DNA from: Beijerinckiaceae bacterium
GTDB lineage: Bacteria; Pseudomonadota; Alphaproteobacteria; Rhizobiales; Beijerinckiaceae
NCBI GenBank assembly: GCA_947380915.1
Contig: CANCSY010000105.1
Location: 1-9,598 of the forward strand
Direction: 5' to 3'
Length of the DNA stretch: 9,598 bases
Shown: one piece after another, positions 6,172 through 9,598 of the stretch
Layout of the letters: the number at the start of each line of letters is the position of its first letter
How positions within the stretch are numbered: the stretch's first letter is position 1
Translations under genes and position numbers: made by a program
The notes under the pieces: generated by a model
Told to the model about the DNA's origin: nothing
What the model saw: only the letters and a program-made list of their open reading frames with translations
Databases searched by the model: none

Positions 6172-6326
6172 GCCGCTCCCCTCCCCCTTGTGGGGAGGGT
6201 TGAGGGGTGGGGGGCGAGCAAAATATCCGGAAGGAGCGCCTTGACCATCGCGCGCCCGATCAGCGTGCACAGACCCCCACCCCGTCCGCTGGCGCGGCCG
6301 ACCCTCCCCACAGGGGGGGAGGGTTA
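6172..6326 (-). repeat. Palindromic intergenic repeat, copy 2
   Basis: This 155-bp element is the inverted partner of the copy at 3165-3315. Both ends are palindromic (about 6177-6200 and 6301-6325, CCCTCCCC/GGGGAGGG type). The 6255-6307 half matches copy 1 with 3 differences in 53 bases, while the middle (around 6215-6250) has diverged. It fills most of the 230-nt gap between the SPOR gene and nagZ. It has no coding capacity. It may act as a transcript end or mRNA-stabilising structure, but no T-run is present. Confidence 0.85.
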
Positions 6327-6349
6327 TGATGCGCTGGTTGGCCTGACCG

Positions 6350-7612
6350 TCAGTTCGCCGCCACGAAACAGGAGCCGCCCGAGCCCTTGATGCTCGTGCA
6401 CATGGACAGCGCGTCCTCACGGCTCAACCCGCCAACGCGGATGCGCCAGACGTCCCTGCCATTGGCCTCGCCCTTGACCACGCCGGGAGAATGGCTGCCC
6501 AGCGCGGAGCCGAACTGGCGCTGATATTTGGCGATGGAGGCGCGCGCCTCGTTTTCGCTGCCAGCAGCGGAAAGCTGCACGGCGAAACCACCCTTGGCGA
6601 CAGAAGGTATAGCGGCCCCGGACGGAACGACAGCCGCAGCCTGAACAGGCTTGGGCGAAGGCGTTTCACTGGGCGGGGTGACGCGGGCGGTCGTCTTGCC
6701 AGACGCGGCAGCGGGAGCGGCAGCGGGAGCAGGAGCGGGCGCGGCGGCGCTGACTGCGGGCGGTGTGGACCCCGTGACATTGGAGGCGGTGCGCTGGGGC
6801 GCAGCTACGCCGGGCTGAATGATCGTGCCATCGGGCCGAACGGAAACGGTCTTGACCTTGATCGGCTCGGGAAAGCCATTGCCTGAACGCGCGGGGGCTC
6901 CAGCGGCAGGAATGGAGGCGGTGCGAACCTGGGACAGATCGACCGGCTGCTCCTCGGAGGTGACGACACGGCTTGCACCGATCTTCTCACCGGCCTTGTC
7001 GAGAACCGTGGCGCTGCTGGAGGAGGCGCTGGAGGGCGCGGGCCCCTCGGGAACGACCTTCAGGGGACCGCTGGCGGCCTTGATCGTGGGCGCGCTCGCC
7101 ACGACCTCAGGGCCACTCCGGAAGGCATAGGTGCCCGCGACGCCCGCCACCACGAGGCAAAGCGCCCCGCCAAGGGCGTAGATGGCCGTGCGCGACCGGC
7201 GCTTTGGCTCGACGTCGCTCTCCCAGACCGCATCTTCCTGACGCCAGGCTCCCGGCGGGGGCGGCGGCACCTGGGAGGGCTGGGAATAGGCGTTCTGCGC
7301 GTAGGGATCCTGCTCATAGGCGGAGGGCGCGCGCTCGCGCCCGGAATTCATTTGCTCATAGGATCCGCGCGCATCGGGATGCACGTCATGGGCGGAGCCG
7401 CGCAGATCCCAGTCATGGTCACCGTGGCCCGCAGCAGGCTGGGCCTCGGACGGCTGGGGTTTCCCGAAGGGGGCGCGCTGGCTCTCGACCAGACGCGCAA
7501 GCTCTGCAAGCGGATCGCCATGGGGAGCCGCGCCCGCAGACGGACGACGCAACAGAGCCTCGAATTCCTCGAGGTCCACTGGGGTGCGAGATATATTGGC
7601 CGGTCCACTCAT
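6350..7612 (-). CDS. SPOR-domain membrane protein (probable septal peptidoglycan binder)
   Basis: The 420-residue protein has a cytoplasmic part (1-140) with the motif DPLAELARLVESQ at 33-45, a Gln/Tyr/Pro-rich segment, and a basic KRRSR stop before one membrane helix at about 143-163. A long, probably disordered periplasmic linker rich in Ala, Pro and Ser follows (about 170-338), then the C-terminal SPOR domain at 341-420 (GFAVQLSAAGSENEARASIA; VWRIRVGGLSREDALSMC). SPOR domains bind glycan strands stripped of stem peptides at the division septum, so a role in cell division or envelope remodelling is likely; there is no enzyme domain. Two cysteines, C405 and C415, lie in the SPOR domain. ATG at 7612 is chosen because GAGG (7622-7619) precedes it by 6 nt and a conserved-looking N-terminus follows. 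A TTG at 7711 would add 33 unlike residues. It lies between argS and nagZ, as is usual in the order. Confidence 0.92.
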   Translation of the reverse strand: MSGPANISRTPVDLEEFEALLRRPSAGAAPHGDPLAELARLVESQRAPFGKPQPSEAQPAAGHGDHDWDLRGSAHDVHPDARGSYEQMNSGRERAPSAYEQDPYAQNAYSQPSQVPPPPPGAWRQEDAVWESDVEPKRRSRTAIYALGGALCLVVAGVAGTYAFRSGPEVVASAPTIKAASGPLKVVPEGPAPSSASSSSATVLDKAGEKIGASRVVTSEEQPVDLSQVRTASIPAAGAPARSGNGFPEPIKVKTVSVRPDGTIIQPGVAAPQRTASNVTGSTPPAVSAAAPAPAPAAAPAAASGKTTARVTPPSETPSPKPVQAAAVVPSGAAIPSVAKGGFAVQLSAAGSENEARASIAKYQRQFGSALGSHSPGVVKGEANGRDVWRIRVGGLSREDALSMCTSIKGSGGSCFVAAN

Positions 7613-7615
7613 GAT

Positions 7616-7622
7616 CCACCTC
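7616..7622 (-). promoter_or_regulatory. Ribosome binding site deciding the start of the SPOR-domain gene
   Basis: GAGGTGG on the minus strand just before ATG at 7612, with GAGG 6 nt from the codon. It favours this ATG over the in-frame TTG at 7711. Confidence 0.6.
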
Positions 7623-7644
7623 GAGTGGCGTTTACGCGCTCGAC

Positions 7645-7672
7645 GAGACCCGGAGGAATCCGGAAGCGTCTC
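7645..7672 (-). other. Bulged stem-loop in the argS-SPOR gap
   Basis: On the transcribed strand GAGAC-(GCTT bulge)-CCGGA, loop TTCC, TCCGG-GTCTC. This gives ten pairs in two blocks with a four-base bulge on the 5' side. It lies 44 nt after the argS stop and 32 nt before the SPOR start. The following bases are not T-rich, so it is not a standard terminator. Function unknown. Confidence 0.45.
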
Positions 7673-7716
7673 AACGCCTTGACCTTGGCCCGAATCACGC
7701 AGGACGGTCAATGCGT

Positions 7717-9489
7717 CTATCGCATCTCTTCAGGCGCGCTGACGCCCAGAATACGCAGGCCGGAGGCGAGAACGCCGGTTAACGAAACAACCAATGCCAG
7801 CCTTGCTGCGGATAAATCTCTCCTTTCTTCATTAATAAAGCGCAAATGAGGCTGATCTTTTCCGCGATTCCAGTGCGAATGAAAGGCGCTGGCCAGATCG
7901 TGAAGGTAAAAGGCGATGCGATGAGGCTCGTGGGCCAGAGCCGCAGCCTCAATTTGTCGTGGATATTGTGCGATCAGCTTCACCAGCGCCACTTCCCCTT
8001 CGTCATCCAGCAGGGAAAGGTCGGCCCGGGCCAGCGCGGCGGGTGAGAGATCGATTCCGGCCATGGCCGCAAGCGCCTGGCGCTCCACGCTTTTCCCGCG
8101 CGCATGGGCGTACTGCACATAGAAGACCGGATTATCTTTTGACTGCTCGATCACCTTGGCCAGATCGAAGTCCAGCGGCGCGTCGTTCTTGCGGAAAATC
8201 ATCATGAAGCGCACGGCGTCGACGCCCACTTCATCGACCACTTCGCGCAGGGTCACGAAATCGCCGGAGCGTTTGGACATTTTCACGGGCTCGCCATGAC
8301 GCATGAGCTTGACAAGCTGGCACAGCTTCACATCCAGCGCCGCCCGCCCATCGGAGAGCGCCTTCACCGCCGCCTGCATGCGCTTCACATATCCGCCATG
8401 GTCCGCGCCCCAGACGTCGATCATGGCCAGGAAGCCCCGGTCGATCTTCGACTTGTGATAGGCGATGTCGGAGGCGAAATAGGTGTAGGAGCCATCCGAC
8501 TTCTTGAGCGGGCGATCAACGTCGTCGCCGAAATCGGTGGAGCGGAACAGGGTCTGCTCGCGATCCTCCCAATCATCGGGAAGCTGCCCCTTGGGCGGCG
8601 GCAGGCGGCCCTCGTAGACGATGCCCCGCGCCGTCAGGTCGTCGATGGCCGCGCCAACGAGATCCCCCTGTCCGCTGCGCGTCAGGGACCGCTCGGAGAA
8701 GAAGACGGCGTGGCGGATGTTGAGGGCGGCCAGATCCTCGCGGATCATGTCCATCATGGCGTCGATGGCGGCCATGCGCACATCCTCCAGCCACTCGCCC
8801 TCGGGCTTGCCCAGCAGGCTCTCGCCAAAGCGGGCGGCGAGCGCCGCGCCCACGGGCTTGAGGTAGTCGCCGGGATAGAGCCCCTCGGGGATCTCGCCGA
8901 TGTCGTGGCCCAACGCCTCGCGGTAGCGCAGATAAGCCGACCGGGCCAGCACATCCACCTGCGCGCCCGCGTCGTTGATGTAATATTCGCGGGTGACCTC
9001 GAAGCCCGCGAAATCGAGCAGGCTCGACAGGGCGTCGCCGAACACAGCCCCGCGCCCATGGCCCACATGCATGGGGCCGGTGGGATTGGCGGAGACATAT
9101 TCCACATTGATCTTCTGAACCGCGGCGGGCGTCCCCCGCCCGAAGGCCACGCCCTCAGCCAGCGCCGCGCGCAGCACGCCTGCGAAGACGGCGGGCTTGA
9201 GGCGGATGTTGATGAAGCCGGGCCCCGCGACTTCAGCCTGGTCGACCTCGCCATCCTGCGCGAGCGCATAGGCGATTTCGGTGGCGAGCTGGCGCGGGTT
9301 GGGGAAGCTGGCCTTGGCCTCGCGGGCGTAGACCATGGCCGCATTGGTGGCGAGATCCCCATGGGCGGGATCTTTCGTGGGCTCCACCACGAAGCGGGAG
9401 AGATCGAGATCCGCAGGCAGGCGGCCATCGGCCATGATGCCCCGCAGGATCACGGCCACGCGGGTCTGGAAGTCGGCAAAGATATTCAT
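7717..9489 (-). CDS. argS: Arginyl-tRNA synthetase
   Basis: ArgRS charges tRNA-Arg with arginine in the cytoplasm, a class I enzyme that needs bound tRNA for amino-acid activation. The 590-residue length fits alphaproteobacterial ArgRS. The N-terminal Add-1 domain spans about 1-100. The HIGH-type motif is HVGH at 141-144, within [28 protein letters not shown] is at 167-179, [14 protein letters not shown] at 358-371, and the KMSKS-type motif is KMSKRSGD at 403-410. The C-terminal DALR anticodon-binding domain includes [12 protein letters not shown] at 453-464 and ends in LGVSAPEEM. The KMSKR form is common in ArgRS and is not a defect. The ATG at 9489 gives the usual N-terminus; the sequence before it lacks a clear ribosome binding site. 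In related genomes dgt and argS are often adjacent, but only 109 nt upstream are visible here. The TAG stop lies within a small palindrome, ATGCG-ATAGA-CGCAT. Confidence 0.98.
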   Translation of the reverse strand: MNIFADFQTRVAVILRGIMADGRLPADLDLSRFVVEPTKDPAHGDLATNAAMVYAREAKASFPNPRQLATEIAYALAQDGEVDQAEVAGPGFINIRLKPAVFAGVLRAALAEGVAFGRGTPAAVQKINVEYVSANPTGPMHVGHGRGAVFGDALSSLLDFAGFEVTREYYINDAGAQVDVLARSAYLRYREALGHDIGEIPEGLYPGDYLKPVGAALAARFGESLLGKPEGEWLEDVRMAAIDAMMDMIREDLAALNIRHAVFFSERSLTRSGQGDLVGAAIDDLTARGIVYEGRLPPPKGQLPDDWEDREQTLFRSTDFGDDVDRPLKKSDGSYTYFASDIAYHKSKIDRGFLAMIDVWGADHGGYVKRMQAAVKALSDGRAALDVKLCQLVKLMRHGEPVKMSKRSGDFVTLREVVDEVGVDAVRFMMIFRKNDAPLDFDLAKVIEQSKDNPVFYVQYAHARGKSVERQALAAMAGIDLSPAALARADLSLLDDEGEVALVKLIAQYPRQIEAAALAHEPHRIAFYLHDLASAFHSHWNRGKDQPHLRFINEERRDLSAARLALVVSLTGVLASGLRILGVSAPEEMR

Positions 9490-9598
9490 GGGAGCGCAGT
9501 CCGGGTTTTCAGCGGGCGCCTGGGGCGCGCCGGGTCGCTCGCGGGGTAGCGGGTTTTTCGGGCGGGGTCAAAGGGCCGAAAAGGAATCCTGCAATTCC
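9490..9598 (-). other. argS upstream region
   Basis: This is 109 nt before the argS start and runs to the window edge. No gene is supported. TTGACC (9571-9566) could be a -35 box, but the bases 17 nt further on (TACCCC, 9548-9543) are a poor -10, so I do not call a promoter. It could contain the very end of an upstream gene: one frame reads ELQDSFSAL and stops at 9570-9568, too short to identify. Confidence 0.4.

Noticed and set aside
5157..6203. A 348-codon plus-strand frame antisense to nagZ
   Set aside because: The opposite strand encodes an intact NagZ with all catalytic motifs. The plus-strand product is low-complexity His/Arg-rich sequence.
7613..7711. Upstream extension of the SPOR protein to TTG at 7711
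   Set aside because: TTG is a rare start, the 33 added residues look like non-coding sequence, and ATG at 7612 has its own ribosome binding site.
8262..8283. KMSKR in ArgRS as a damaged KMSKS loop
   Set aside because: Arginine in the last position is frequent in ArgRS and the rest of the enzyme is intact.
8296..9549. A 417-codon plus-strand frame antisense to argS
   Set aside because: It is a shadow of argS in GC-rich sequence with no family motif.
9566..9598. End of an upstream gene (frame reading ELQDSFSAL then stop)
   Set aside because: Nine codons at the window edge are too few to tell a real C-terminus from chance.

Overview
The window comes from a GC-rich alphaproteobacterium, most likely of the Hyphomicrobiales (Rhizobiales). 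Three things point there: the gene order argS / SPOR-domain protein / nagZ / scpA / scpB / tatA / tatB / tatC, which is a familiar chromosomal neighbourhood in that order; the residue style of each protein; and two copies of a GC-rich palindromic intergenic repeat of a type common in these genomes. The genus cannot be fixed from the sequence. All nine genes lie on the minus strand, so transcription runs from high to low coordinates.

Layout in transcription order: 9598-9490 is a short leader; 9489-7717 argS (arginyl-tRNA synthetase); 7612-6350 a single-pass inner-membrane protein with a C-terminal SPOR domain that should bind septal peptidoglycan; 6326-6172 repeat copy 2; 6119-5097 nagZ (cytoplasmic beta-N-acetylglucosaminidase of muropeptide recycling); 5037-4213 scpA and 4193-3387 scpB (partners of SMC in chromosome condensation and segregation); 3315-3165 repeat copy 1, inverted relative to copy 2; 2977-2717 tatA, 2652-2182 tatB and 2185-1412 tatC (the complete Tat export translocase); 1375 to the window edge, the first 458 codons of a P-type cation-transporting ATPase.

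The genes serve translation, division-site peptidoglycan binding, cell-wall recycling, chromosome compaction and export of folded proteins. They do not form one pathway. The two repeat copies fill the two largest gaps and split the row into argS-SPOR, nagZ-scpA-scpB and tatABC-ATPase. A plausible promoter lies in front of tatA. The short gaps hold sequence structure that gene calling misses: a GC stem-loop between tatA and tatB, another between tatC and the ATPase, a bulged hairpin after argS, and a pair of mutually exclusive pairings in the nagZ-scpA gap, one of which would cover the scpA ribosome binding site.

The genes are mostly conserved housekeeping genes. I saw no tRNA or rRNA gene, CRISPR array, transposase, phage gene or toxin-antitoxin pair, and no convincing new defence or metabolic system. 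The points most worth a second look are the intergenic RNA structures, the mobile-looking repeat pair, a lysine in TatB where E. coli has the functionally important Glu8, and a P-type ATPase with unusual motif residues sitting where serS is usually found.
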